NCBI GenBank assembly: GCA_028456385.1
Contig: JALNQF010000005.1
Coordinates: 62,001-126,000, forward strand
DNA from: Ophiosphaerella korrae
Taxonomy: Eukaryota > Ascomycota > Dothideomycetes > Pleosporales > Phaeosphaeriaceae
Length of the DNA: 64,000 nucleotides
Direction: 5' to 3'
Shown: piece by piece, positions 43,562 through 53,779 of the stretch
How positions within the stretch are numbered: the first letter of the stretch is position 1
Layout: each line of letters begins with the position of its first letter
The notes under the pieces: model-generated
Seen by the model: the letters and a program-made list of their open reading frames with translations, nothing else
Database searches by the model: none
What the model was told of the DNA's origin: nothing
Translations under genes and position numbers: made by a program

Positions 43562-46066
43562 ATGCCAGCTATTCGAGAGGCCATAGTTGAACGGGTGAGC
43601 GAAGCCTTGGGCCAATTGGTGGCTTCGGTATCACGGACCGAACGAGGAGATGCTACACTCACACGACGAATCAATATCCCATTCAACAGTTCAAGCCCAG
43701 CTGGGCTGATCGAAGCCAACACCGTGGATCCATGGAAAGAGAGTGGGAAATATGCGTTGGCCTACGTTTACTTTTGCATACCGTTGCTAGTCCTCGCTGC
43801 GCTTATGCGTTATTACCACCTTTTTACGGACAAGATCCGGACGGCATTGCACCAACAAGAGGTATTGCAATCCTCAACGACTTCCTCTCCCGACACAGAC
43901 TACGAAATGTCGGTTTTGTATACTGACAAGTCTACCCATAAGTTCTTTCCGCGCGAAGGTCCATTACCCAGCGCGCCCAAGACACAGTCAAGTGTTTCCT
44001 CGGTCGGACCCATCAACAACATGGTTGCTTTGTTTCGATTCATCTTCTATCGTCCAATACGACAAATCAACGTCCGAAAAGGTTGGAGACCACTTGTCTT
44101 CCCATCCTTGGGTGTCACGTGTATTGTGATTGGTGCATTAGCTGTGGGACTTCTTTACTCGTTCCTTCCACAGCCTCTTTTCTGGAAAAGCATCGCCTAT
44201 GGGTCGCCTCCCCTCGCTATCCGGTCCGGTATGCTGGCAGTGGCGCTTCTGCCTTGGATCGTCGCACTGTCGATGAAGGCCAACATGATCACAATGATCA
44301 CTGGTATCGGACATGAAAGACTGAACGTGTTGCATCGATGGGCCGCATACATCTGCTTAGTGTTGAGCATCATCCATACAGTACCCTTCTACGTTACGCC
44401 AGTTTGGGACAAAGGGGCTCGATATGTGTTTGAGCAAACTTTCTCTCAGTCAGGCTTCTACGTCTATGGTACCGGCGTTGCTGCCCTTGTACCCCTTTGC
44501 TTCCTATGTTTACACTCTCTTGGGCCCCTTCGGCATCGGATGTACGAACTGTTCGTGGCCCTTCATGTTCCAGTCGCCATGGTGTTTCTTGGGATGATGT
44601 TCTGGCACTGCCATAACTATCTGACATCATGGCACTACCTCTTCTCGACGCTTGCAATTTGGATCTTGTCATATGTTATGCGATTATTCTACCTCAACTG
44701 GACTCGTCCGGGCCGGCTATCATGGCTCATTGGTGACGAGGCTGCCGTCACTCTTATGCCGGAGAATGCCATTAAGATCACTATCCCTACTCAAGTCAGG
44801 TGGAGGCCTGGACAGTACGTCTATCTGCGAATGCCAGGCATCTCCGTGTTTGAGAACCATCCCTTCACCGTTGCATCGTTATGCGACGAGGACTTTCCAT
44901 CCGAGTATGGCGAGGGATACCGGGACATGGTTATCGTCTTCCGACCATTCGGGGGGTTCACTAAAAAGGTTCGCCAGGCAGCACTTGAACATGGACCCTG
45001 GCATACCTACCGAGCATTTATTGACGGGCCATATGGAGGCATGCAACGACGCATTGAAGCATTTGACGATGTTGTTCTCATCGCCGGTGGCAGTGGCATT
45101 ACTGCCATTATTTCCCAACTCCTAACACTTATCAAGAAGATGCGCGATGGCAAGGCTGCCACGCGCAAAATTCACGTTATCTGGGCTCTCAAGCGCCCAG
45201 AGACAATGGAATGGTTCAAAGAAGAATTGCGCATTTGCCGAGAATACGCACCGCCAGAGACAGTCGAATGCCAATTTTACATCACAGCCGCTAAACGAAA
45301 TGCTGGCGGCGGGCTCGTGAGCGCAAGGACACCCAATCGCCCTGTATCAGTGTTCTTCCATGACAAGGTCAACGACGCATTCCAGAACATCGCCGACCAC
45401 CGCCTTTCAGGCATCTCGACAAAAAGGCACTCGGCGCTCATCCGCGATGAAGCGCAAGGCGACGCAGAGAAAGAGAGCGAGCTTCGCCGTGAGAATGAAG
45501 ATAGCATAACCGCTCTCCCGCAGGCGCACATGGTCCCTATTAATCGAGGACACCTCGTACCCCCACGACCTAGCTTCCAAAGCCACCATTCAGGTACTTC
45601 AGAATACTCGGATCCAGACGTAATTGCGCCTGCACCCCGTTCCCTTGTCACCCGACGCCAGGATCGCAACCTCTCACTCGACATCTCACAAGCCGTGGCC
45701 TCCGGCTCAGGCGCCATCAATCCTGAGATCGTGCATGACCCCCAAGAAGGTGGCGGAGTGCAAGGCTTTGACTTTGGATTTCCCTCTACGCCTACCGAGT
45801 TCCAGAAGAATCTTATGAGATTTGCTTTCTTGCCTGCAGCGGTGAAGAAAAAGGATGGATGGAGCACAGAGTATGGTCGTCCAGATATACCATACTTGCT
45901 CAAGGGGCTGAGCAGGAACTTCGGACGACGAACGTGCGTGTTTGTTTGCGGGCCGCCGACGATGCGCGTAAGCGTCAGCGAAACCGTCGCCCAGCTCCAG
46001 CGGTCGGTGTGGAGTGATAGCAAGCGCGATGAGATCTTCCTGCATGCGGAAAATTACGCGTTGTAG
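43562..46066 (+). CDS. Ferric-chelate reductase-like transmembrane metalloreductase
   Basis: Single exon, 834 aa from the first in-frame ATG. The product should move electrons from NADPH through FAD and two hemes across the membrane to reduce ferric or cupric chelates. A first membrane helix (about 67-85) is followed by a ferric-reductase helix bundle (about 165-385) with paired heme-ligand histidines in HRWAAYICLVLSIIH and HVPVAMVFLGMMFWHCH. The FAD-binding domain has HPFTVAS, and the NADPH-binding domain has GPYGG, GGSGITAIIS and, near the end, CVFVCGPPTMR. Oddly, about 175 hydrophilic residues rich in Ser, Arg and Pro (about 580-753) are inserted inside the NADPH domain. An NADPH oxidase is the main alternative, but the layout fits the FRE family better. 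Confidence 0.87.
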   Translation: MPAIREAIVERVSEALGQLVASVSRTERGDATLTRRINIPFNSSSPAGLIEANTVDPWKESGKYALAYVYFCIPLLVLAALMRYYHLFTDKIRTALHQQEVLQSSTTSSPDTDYEMSVLYTDKSTHKFFPREGPLPSAPKTQSSVSSVGPINNMVALFRFIFYRPIRQINVRKGWRPLVFPSLGVTCIVIGALAVGLLYSFLPQPLFWKSIAYGSPPLAIRSGMLAVALLPWIVALSMKANMITMITGIGHERLNVLHRWAAYICLVLSIIHTVPFYVTPVWDKGARYVFEQTFSQSGFYVYGTGVAALVPLCFLCLHSLGPLRHRMYELFVALHVPVAMVFLGMMFWHCHNYLTSWHYLFSTLAIWILSYVMRLFYLNWTRPGRLSWLIGDEAAVTLMPENAIKITIPTQVRWRPGQYVYLRMPGISVFENHPFTVASLCDEDFPSEYGEGYRDMVIVFRPFGGFTKKVRQAALEHGPWHTYRAFIDGPYGGMQRRIEAFDDVVLIAGGSGITAIISQLLTLIKKMRDGKAATRKIHVIWALKRPETMEWFKEELRICREYAPPETVECQFYITAAKRNAGGGLVSARTPNRPVSVFFHDKVNDAFQNIADHRLSGISTKRHSALIRDEAQGDAEKESELRRENEDSITALPQAHMVPINRGHLVPPRPSFQSHHSGTSEYSDPDVIAPAPRSLVTRRQDRNLSLDISQAVASGSGAINPEIVHDPQEGGGVQGFDFGFPSTPTEFQKNLMRFAFLPAAVKKKDGWSTEYGRPDIPYLLKGLSRNFGRRTCVFVCGPPTMRVSVSETVAQLQRSVWSDSKRDEIFLHAENYAL

Positions 46067-47167
46067 GGTGGTATCCGAGAGACACCGATGCCTACGGGAT
46101 TTCCTTTATGTTTGTGCATAGCGTGGATATTGTTGGATTGTATATACCCCTTTCTATCTCTTCTTGTATTTACATGGTGGCCTGAGTCAGCAGATAGCTT
46201 GGTCACGTTTCCTTTATCTCATCAAGATATCCGGCTTGAGATGGCCAATCACGACAAAAAAGCAAATAATATTTACATAAAATCTCCCTGTGCACGCTAT
46301 GGTTCGAGCTCGGTGCTGATCGGTGTTAGTTCACGTAGGCGCAATACAGTTTCCAATACAGTTTGTTTTTGCGCATGGTTTGCATCATGGCTTCGATGAC
46401 AAGCGTCGAGGGCAGATATTCACATGGACCTTGGTAGCACATGATGAAGGGCATCCTATGTAGCTTGTCACCTTCTTGATTCGGTCCAACATTTGGTACC
46501 GGGATAGTCTCCAGGTCTACCCCTCTATGCGAGCTGGTGGGGTGATTTCATCCATGAACGCTGGCGGCACAATTAGCAGAACCCTGGTCTGAAAAGGCCG
46601 AAGAGGGTGCGCCGTCGGAGGAGATAAGCCGCGCCTGAATGAGACGTGTGATTCAGCGCGGCACGGCAGAGGGGAGCAAGCAAGAGACAGCAAAAAGCAA
46701 GAAGAGATGGGGGGGGGGGTTTAGTGATAAAGTGGAGGAGAGGGAGATGGAGATGCGAGATGAAGGAGACAGAAGAGGAGGAGGGTCGTGTTTTATGCAC
46801 ACAGCGGGCCAGCGCATAGGCACCGTGGTAGGGCTGCAGCCGGGCGGGAGAGTGATGGACAGCAGATGATGGGACGATGGGACGATGGGTAAAAAGTGGG
46901 GATGACGAGACGAGGGTGTGTTGCTTTTGGTGCGTCTCCGTGCATTCGGCAAGTGTGCAGCGCTTGGCAACTTCACCGTCACTTAACCAAAAACGCGGGC
47001 GGCTGCTGCTTGTGCCGCCGCTGTCGCCTTTGTAACGTTGCTCAACATTGAACCTCTTGCTCCTGTGCTAGTAACCATTGCTAGCTGCATCTGTCGCAGA
47101 CTGCCGTGTGCAGCGTCGAACATTCCCAGCAATGTTCGTTGTATAATTGTTATAATATAATGTGCAC
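46067..47167. other. Intergenic region with purine-rich tract
   Basis: About 1.1 kb. 46660-46780 is strongly purine-rich (GAGA-type) and includes an uninterrupted run of 11 G. The frames seen on both strands here mirror that composition and are not called. Confidence 0.45.
46709..46719 (+). repeat. Poly-G homopolymer (11 nt)
   Basis: Eleven consecutive G within a purine-rich strand. Such runs are length-variable and may form G-quadruplex-like structure. They are also a common place for sequencing error. Confidence 0.9.
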
Positions 47168-47647
47168 ATGTCCGCCATCCCGGTCACTGAACTGGGCCTC
47201 AACTCGAGCGAGTCGAGATATCTCCAGCAGCAGATTGCCGCGTCGCAGCAGGGCAGCAGCTCGTCTCGCGCCGCCTCGCACGCCTCGAGCCAGGGCCGTC
47301 TCCTCCTGGATCCCACCAGCCTCCAGGCGCTCAGCGCCCACTTTGACCGTCTGATGTACTCGATCCAGCAGCGATGGCACTATGTCAGTGGATGCTACCT
47401 GGGTGCAACTCCTCCTTCACCCCCACTAACAATCACGCAGCTCACCCAGCAGACCCAAACCGCCACCCAGGTCCAGCACGACCGCGCGGGCAACGCCATC
47501 CAAAACGCCGACCAGGAAATCGCCCGCTTCCGCGCCATTCTCCGTGAAATCGACGAGCTCCAGGTCGAATTCGACAAGGTGCGTCGCATTGGCGAAATCG
47601 TAAAGGGTTTCAAGTCCAGAGTCGACCGCCTGGACCGTCGAATATAG
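47168..47647 (+). CDS. Small coiled-coil protein resembling BLOC-1 subunit CNL1
   Basis: Two exons, 47168-47383 and 47441-47647, giving 140 aa. The 57 nt intron (TAT|GTCAGT to CGCAG, with CACTAAC branch) has no in-frame stop and is a multiple of three, so an unspliced message would still be open and add 19 residues. The N terminus is Ser/Gln-rich with AASHASSQGRLLLDPTSL. The rest is one long helix: LSAHFDRLMYSIQQRW, then EIARFRAILREIDELQVEF, then DKVRRIGEIVKGFKSRVDRL. That pattern recalls fungal CNL1 (cappuccino-like), a subunit of the endosomal BLOC-1 complex. Short coiled coils are easily confused, so another small vesicle-tethering or kinetochore subunit is possible. Confidence 0.6.
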   Translation: MSAIPVTELGLNSSESRYLQQQIAASQQGSSSSRAASHASSQGRLLLDPTSLQALSAHFDRLMYSIQQRWHYVSGCYLGATPPSPPLTITQLTQQTQTATQVQHDRAGNAIQNADQEIARFRAILREIDELQVEFDKVRRIGEIVKGFKSRVDRLDRRI

Positions 47648-47658
47648 CCATCTACTCA

Positions 47659-47712
47659 ACCACCACCACTACCACTACCACTACCGCTACCACCTCTACT
47701 ACTACTATTACT
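47659..47712 (+). repeat. Imperfect ACC/ACT trinucleotide repeat
   Basis: About 54 bp of ACC and ACT units directly after the stop codon of the CNL1-like gene, thus in its 3' UTR. Likely length-variable. Confidence 0.85.
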
Positions 47713-48732
47713 AACATACCCCGCACCCACGAACCAAGAAAGGAATGCCTCACGGCAAGAAAAGATTGCAAGGCCTCACCGCCACGGCGTTATTGTATTT
47801 CACAGGAACCATCATGGGAATACCCATCTCCTTTATTCCCTTCTCCTACTTATCCACCATGTAATGCCTCTGCCATCACCAGCTGTGTCTTTCTCTATAA
47901 CAAGCCTACCTTTCTATTTCCGTATACCGCCAGACAAGATATATCAACCGCCTTTCCAACCTCCTCACATGTTCTCTCCCCACCGTGCAACCAACCACGC
48001 CCACGCATTTACCTCCCTTCCACCGTCCGCTTCCCAGATCGCCGGCAATAAATATTACGCCGTGTCACAGCTACCGCATGGGAATCCGTCGGGACACAAC
48101 TACGCCTTGCGTTCGTGGGGCTTCAGCCACGGTGGATCGCCATGCCCGCCGCGACGAAAAGTGAAGGGCTTGCAGGCGCCCGGTTACGCAGGTAGGCTCA
48201 AAGGGGAAAGACAATTATGTGGGTTTGGGTAGATGGGGAGGGTCGAGGTAGTGGCTTGGACGCATGTGGATTGTCCACGTGATGTGCGTCTTACTGCATG
48301 TCCTACTGTTCTACTTTCATCATATGGCACTACGAGTTTGGGGCTTTTTGCTTCCTTATTCAGGATCCGTGGTCTCTGTTGTGTATGGATTTGGATCGAT
48401 AGACTGTAGTCTGTTAGCGTTCATTATATTCAATATCTGCTTACTCGTTATCTTCACAGCATTAGTCCATTCAATAGTCTCTATACAGCTATCATTATCC
48501 GTTTCACTACCTCACTACATCGAAATCTACTAAACTGTGCTTCCTCCATTCATCGATTCAACTCCTTGCTCTACCACTATAACTGGGTTTGGCGAATTTC
48601 TTCTTGGGCGCCGTCGAGCTCGTTGCATCTCGCGCTCGAAAATATATATTTGCTCAATATAGCCGTACTTTTGAACCTTCTGGGCTATTGGGTAGCATTA
48701 TACGTCCTGTATATCTGCTTGCTATGGTTCAT
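47713..48732. other. Convergent intergenic region
   Basis: About 1 kb between the ends of the CNL1-like gene and LAS17. It becomes AT-rich toward 48400-48720. Short hydrophobic open frames at 48264-48820 are a by-product of that composition and have no motif. Confidence 0.45.
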
Positions 48733-51056
48733 CTACCAATCGTCTTTATCGGATTCGTCATCTGTGTGATGTTAGCATATAGACACTACAGAGAAGCATA
48801 CGTGCGCTTACCACTATGACTAACTTTGGCCTTCCTTGCTGCAAGTGCGCTAGCTAGTGCTCCTGCCAAACCAGCTTCGGCTCCAGGTGTTGCTGGGCCG
48901 CTGGCACCTCCAGAAGCGCCTGCAGCAGGCTCTGAGCCAGGTACTGCTGCCTTGCTGCGATCTCTCTTGTCTGACTCTGCGACCTTCTTCAATCTTGCAC
49001 CACCACGAATATCGGCTAACAATCCATCCCGCCCTGGCGCTGGTTTTGGTAGAGGTGGGCCGCCTGAGGGTGGGGGTGGCGGACCAGGAGGCGGTGGTGG
49101 ACCAGCGTCTCTCGAGGGCATAGGTGGGGGCGGTGGTGGCCCTGACCCTGGAGGCATTGGAGGCGGAGGAGGCGGTGCACCACTGTTTGGCATTGGAGGT
49201 GGAGGCGGTGCACCGCTGTTTGGCATTGGAGGTGGTGGAGGCGGTGCACCGCTGTTTGGCATTGGAGGAGGTGGAGGCGGTGCACCGCTGTTTGGCATTG
49301 GAGGAGGCGGTGGTGGTGCGCCACTGGTTGGCATTGGAGGTGGAGGTGGTGCACTGCTGTTTGGCATCGGAGGGGGAGGTACCGCACTGGTGGGCATGGG
49401 TGGTGGCGGTGGAACAGCAGACGTAGGCGGTAACGGGGGTGGAGGAGGGGCTCCAGCCGCAGGCGGTGGAGGTATAGGGCGAGATGAAGAGGGTGGCAAC
49501 GGAGGAGGAGCGGCATGGACCGGCGGTAGAGGAGGAGCAGCGTGCACCGGTGGCAAAGGAGGAGGAGCAGCGTGTACCGGTTGAGGGGGGGGTGGGACTG
49601 GCGCGGCTGGAGTTTTCGGAGGCAGTGGCGGAGGAGCTGATGGGATGTCTCGTGCGGGTGGTGGAGGCGGCACAGACGCTCCTCGACTTGGGGGAGGAGG
49701 GGGCGCCCCTGAAGGTATGCGATTTCCAGCAAAAGGCGGAGGCACGCCGAACTTGGGCCCTGTTGGTTTCTCATCGTCGGTGGCAGGAGTCTTGGGTGGT
49801 CGTGGTGGAGGTGGAGGTCCTGGATTAGCGACGTTCGATGATGCTCGCGCTCGATTCGGCGGCGTTGGCGGCAGATTTGCGAATTTGCCTGCATCTGCAA
49901 TTGGAGGTGGTGCTCTAAAGGTTGGCTTCGGTGGTGGGGGCGGTGAGGGTTCTCGGGGTGGAGATGCTGGTGCTGGGCTTGCGGAAGAATTGCGATTGAC
50001 ACCAGACGCGTCAGCCTTTGTTCGTCGAGCTGGCGGAGGGGCTGGCGGAGGTCCTCGCCTTGAAGTGGTTGTACTGCCTGTGTGTTGTGGGCTAATAGGT
50101 CCTCGCCTTGAAGTAGTTGCATTGCCTGTGTGTTGTGGGCTAATAGGCCTTCGCCTTGAAGTAGTTGTATTGCCTGTGTGTTGTGGGCTAATAGGCCCTC
50201 GCCTTGAAGTAGTTGTATTGCCTGTGTGTTGTGGGCTAATAGGTCCTCTTGCCAGGGCACTCGGTGGCGGTGGAGGAGGAGCCCTTGCTCTCTTCTCACT
50301 GTTCTCGGTCTGTAGTTTCTCCCCTGTCTTCCTCTGCTCAATATACAATTTGATAAAGTCGGCATTCTCCTCAATCTGATCTTCTGTGATTCCCATGGCC
50401 AATAGTTCTTTCAGCAGCGGCTGCCATGACCGGTCCGTGGTATCGATTGCCGAGTTTCTGGCGCTCGTGGTATTGGAGTGGCTGCTTGGCGATGGCGAGG
50501 TGACGTTGGCGGGAGGGATAATGGATTGGGTGGACGCTGCCTGTGGAGCATGGCGATGGCCAAAGATGCCCATAATGCCGTGGCTGCTGTGTCCACCGCT
50601 CTTGCCGTTGGCTGCAGGCTGCCTGCTGCCGGCCGTGGCGCCAAACGGCTTCGCTTTGGTATTCTTGTGCGCATTCTTCTCGCGATCGTCGAGCTTCTTC
50701 TTGAATGTCTTGGCCTCCTTCTCATCAGCAAATGACAGCCCGGCCAGACAGTCCTCGAGTTCGAAGGTGTGGAAGAAGACACGGTCCTGGTTGTAGGCGA
50801 AGGTGTCGTATATCTCCTGGTCCCATATGACGCCACGGCTGGCCGACGAGATGTCGACCAGCTTCAGCCAGAAGGTGTTGCCGACCAAGTCATTTGCGAG
50901 CACCGCAGCGCCCTGGAGGCCGGTGTAGGTCCACTTGTGCTTGTTGGGATAGGCAATGTACAGCTTGGCCACGGCAACGGCGTGGATCTTGTTAGCCGAC
51001 TTGGGGACGGTGCGCTTCACCGTCTGCTTGTCCTCGTCGGAGAGAATCGACGGCAT
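48733..51056 (-). CDS. LAS17: WASP-family actin nucleation promoter Las17/WASP
   Basis: Two exons, 48812-51056 and a terminal 29 nt exon 48733-48761, giving 757 aa. It activates the Arp2/3 complex at endocytic actin patches. Residues 1 to about 140 are the WH1/EVH1 domain (YIAYPNKHKWTYTGLQGAA, GVIWDQEIYDTFAYNQ, FHTFELEDCLAGLSFADE), the binding site for verprolin/WIP. A long proline-rich region with many PPPPP runs follows. Near the end is a WH2 segment (GLLADIRGGARLKKV) that binds G-actin. The acidic Arp2/3-binding tail, DDESDKDDW, is encoded almost wholly by the tiny last exon. Without that splice the frame would end GKRTYASL, with no acidic tail. Two in-frame tandem repeats lie in the proline-rich part. 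Confidence 0.94.
49151..49400 (-). repeat. Proline-rich minisatellite inside LAS17
   Basis: About seven imperfect units of 30-36 bp encode (P)nMPNSGAPPPP-type repeats. All keep the reading frame. These are profilin/SH3-ligand-like sequences. Confidence 0.85.
50053..50244 (-). repeat. Four 48 bp tandem repeats inside LAS17
   Basis: Four near-identical 48 bp units start at 50053, 50101, 50149 and 50197. Each encodes 16 residues of the type GPISPQHTGNTTTSRR. High identity suggests recent expansion or homogenisation. Confidence 0.93.
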
Positions 51057-51494
51057 TGCGGCGAGTTAAGAATGGGGAAGAATGGCGGACGGGCGGTGGT
51101 GTGGGCAAGTCCAGCTCAGCGGGGGGTTGTGCTTCGCTTGCCGATTAGGCAGCACATGTAGGTTGGGGGACGCAGTCGCAATCGACTGCTGGATGCCGTG
51201 GAACTGGCGTGAGAGGGCTGGGGCTAAGGTGGGAGTAGTTGGCGGGCCACGTGCCACGGGTATGCAATGGGGAACTGTGAGCGGCAGTCGTGTCTTAGGA
51301 ACAAGAAACGTCAGCGAGGGCTGCCCAGACACGCAACCCGACCACCTGGAACCACAACGGGACGCCAAGACACAAAACGCTCTCTCTCCCGGAACTAGCC
51401 ATTCCATCGCTGGTCAATGCATTCACTCTCCCAGCAACTTCCTCGTGCTGGAAATCCACTCTTAATTTTATCTACCTAGTCTTCCTGCCTTATT
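51057..51494. other. Intergenic region between LAS17 start and the dehydratase 3' end
   Basis: About 440 bp, expected to hold the LAS17 promoter and the 3' UTR of the upstream minus-strand gene. An open frame on each strand is present but without motifs. Confidence 0.4.
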
Positions 51495-53315
51495 CTAGTT
51501 CTTCACAACATACAAGTCAACGTACTCGTCAATGTCCATGTTGTCCAGCGACTTCGCATCCTGCGCCAACTTGACAAGCTTGTCAACATGCGCGGCCGGA
51601 TAGTGCGGGCCCAGGTGTCTCTTGTACTTGGCCAAGATCTCTGGTTTCGCCTCCTCACGGCGGAGCCGGTGACCTAGTGGCGCTTCAACTACCTCTTCTT
51701 CGAGAACAGTGCCGTCCTTGAGTGTCACCGTCAGCGCATTGGAAATGGTGCGCTTCGCGGGGTCATGGTAGTCCTTGGTGAACTGTGGGTCTTCGACGCA
51801 GCTGATGCGCTGGCGGAGAGACTCAACCAGTGCAGAGGTGGCAGCCTCGCTGTCATCGGGGTAGTCTGTTGCCTCGAGGCGGTTGAAGACGAACATGGTG
51901 GAGACCATGTACTGTAAGTTTTCATTAGCATGACTTTGTGATAAATTCGTATGCTAGTCTTACCTGCACGCAATGATCACGGTCAGCAAAGTTTTCCATG
52001 GGCTTGAATTGCTTGTCGATGATTCGGATGCAGGCTTCGTGTGTACGGTTGACGACGCCCTCGATATCTTCGGCACTCTTGCCCATAGCCTTTAGCTTCT
52101 TGTTCAAGCGCTGAGCAGCTTCGACGGCGGTTTGCGAGTGGAACTCAGCTATACGAAATATTAGTATGCAAGATTAAGAAAAGCATGTGTGCAGATCTCA
52201 CGAGCAACTTACCCGGGTAAGAGACCTTGAATAAGACATTCTCCATAACGTAGCTGCCATATCCCCTCTGGAATTTGAACGGCTTGCCGCCAAAGGCCAC
52301 ATCGTAAAAGCCCCAGACAGGGGCAGATAGGACGGTTGGCAGGCCCTGCTCACCCTTGAGGACCTTCAAAACGAGGTTCACAGCCTTTTGGCAAGCATCA
52401 CCTGCAGCCCAGGACTTACGCGACATGGTGTTAGGTGTGTGCCTGTAAGTTCGCAACGACTGACCGTCGACAAAGGCTTGCGAGATGGCATCACGAGTTT
52501 GAGCCTCGTTAAGGCCCATCATTTTTGAGACGACTGCGGTCGAAGCAAGCTTAACGAGAACAACGTGGTCCAAACCGACCTTGTTGAACGAGTTCTCAAG
52601 GGCCATGCAGCCCTGAATTTCGTGTGCCCTGATCATGGCTTCTAGCACATCTCGTACCTTGAAGATCTTGCCATTGCCAAGGTTTCCACCGTTCTTGTTC
52701 GTGCGAGTAATCCAGTCGGCGGTTGCGAGGATGGCTCCCAAGTTGTCCGAGGGATGGCCCCACTCTGCAGCGAGCCAGCAGTCATTGAAGTCGAGCCATC
52801 TGATCATGGCACCAATGTTGAATGCACCGTTGACGGGATCGAGTTGGTAATTTGTGCCAGGCACCTTTGCGCCGTTGGGGACGACGGTGCCCTCTACAAC
52901 GGGTCCAAGGAGGTTTCTGCACTGCTCAAAGCGCAAGCCCTCCAAGCCGCAACCGAGAGTGTCAACGAAGACCCATCGGGCAGTATCAAACTAGATAAAC
53001 CAAGTATCAGCATTAGCATGATAGCAAAGTCATAAGCAACCCTACCGCGAGCTCTGAATCAATCGGTGTGTTGTGAACATAGCTTGCAATATCCTTGATC
53101 TCGGGATCATATTCGCGCTTGCTCTGGACAATCGGGGCGTTGCTCTTCAGAGACGACATGGTGGAGAAAGCAACCGCTTTTGCTGTTCGAGACGTAAAGG
53201 AACTGGTTTGAGAGGTTCGTAGAGCAATTGGCCTGGCAGTTCTGCTTATGACGCCGGACCGCTGGCGGAGGTTTCGTGAAGCGGTGCTGCACAGGCTGCG
53301 ACTGAAGGACGACAT
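51495..53315 (-). CDS. prpD: 2-methylcitrate dehydratase, mitochondrial (MmgE/PrpD family)
   Basis: Four exons: 53046-53315, 52213-52990, 51964-52148 and 51495-51911, giving 549 aa. It dehydrates 2-methylcitrate in the mitochondrial methylcitrate cycle, which removes toxic propionyl-CoA. The first 50 residues are rich in Ser, Arg and Thr without acidic residues (RSLCSTASRNLRQRSGVISR), a clear targeting presequence. MmgE/PrpD blocks include DTLGCGLEGLRF, GAMIRWLDFNDCWLAAEWGHPSDNLG (catalytic region, about residues 145-170), RAHEIQGCMAL, SRKSWAAGDACQKAVNL and, in the C-terminal domain, HSQTAVEAAQRL and DRDHCVQYMV. All introns are GT-AG and in phase. The N-terminal Met choice at 53315 gives the presequence; the next Met at residue 53 would give a cytosolic form. 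Confidence 0.94.
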
Positions 53316-53779
53316 CTTCAATTAGCTTCTGCCGTGCCTGACGACCTCAATGTAGCTCTAGAAGAAGGGGGAAGGCCGTACTATGCGTCTTTTGAAGGAG
53401 ATTTGGCTCGTGCAAAGGAATTCAGCTGAGTTGGAGAAATGCTCGGCTTGCAGAATCCGGGAGTAGTGATACGCCGTCGTCAACCGAGGTGCTTCACAAG
53501 CATGGCTGATCATTCCCGCCCGGCTCAATGGGTAGGTTGTGCACATCACGATCGCTTTTCTAATAGTCGATTTTTGACTATCTGGCGTTCACTAATTTTA
53601 TTAGAATAGTTATATGGCTTGTTGTATGAAGTAAGCTACTCATGTTCTCGTGCACATCTGGAATTACTCGACTTTTTTCACCATTACCCCGCCACGCCCG
53701 CAACATGCCGAAGCAAAGGGCAAGTAGCCGAGCAATTCTCGCACCATGACTTGTGTATCTTCTTCCAAAACAGTCCAAA
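53316..53779. other. Promoter side of the dehydratase gene
   Basis: About 460 bp between two minus-strand genes. It must include the dehydratase promoter and the 3' UTR of the F-box-like gene. No further feature was recognised. Confidence 0.4.

Noticed and set aside
50053..50244. CRISPR-like array
   Set aside because: Units are contiguous with no spacers, and lie in frame in a eukaryotic coding exon.
49016..50374. 452-codon minus-strand frame rich in Leu/His/Arg
   Set aside because: Shifted-frame shadow of LAS17 created by the CCN-repeat composition.
48826..50379. Long Gly-rich plus-strand frames
   Set aside because: They are the antisense of the proline-rich region of LAS17; Gly runs mirror Pro codons.
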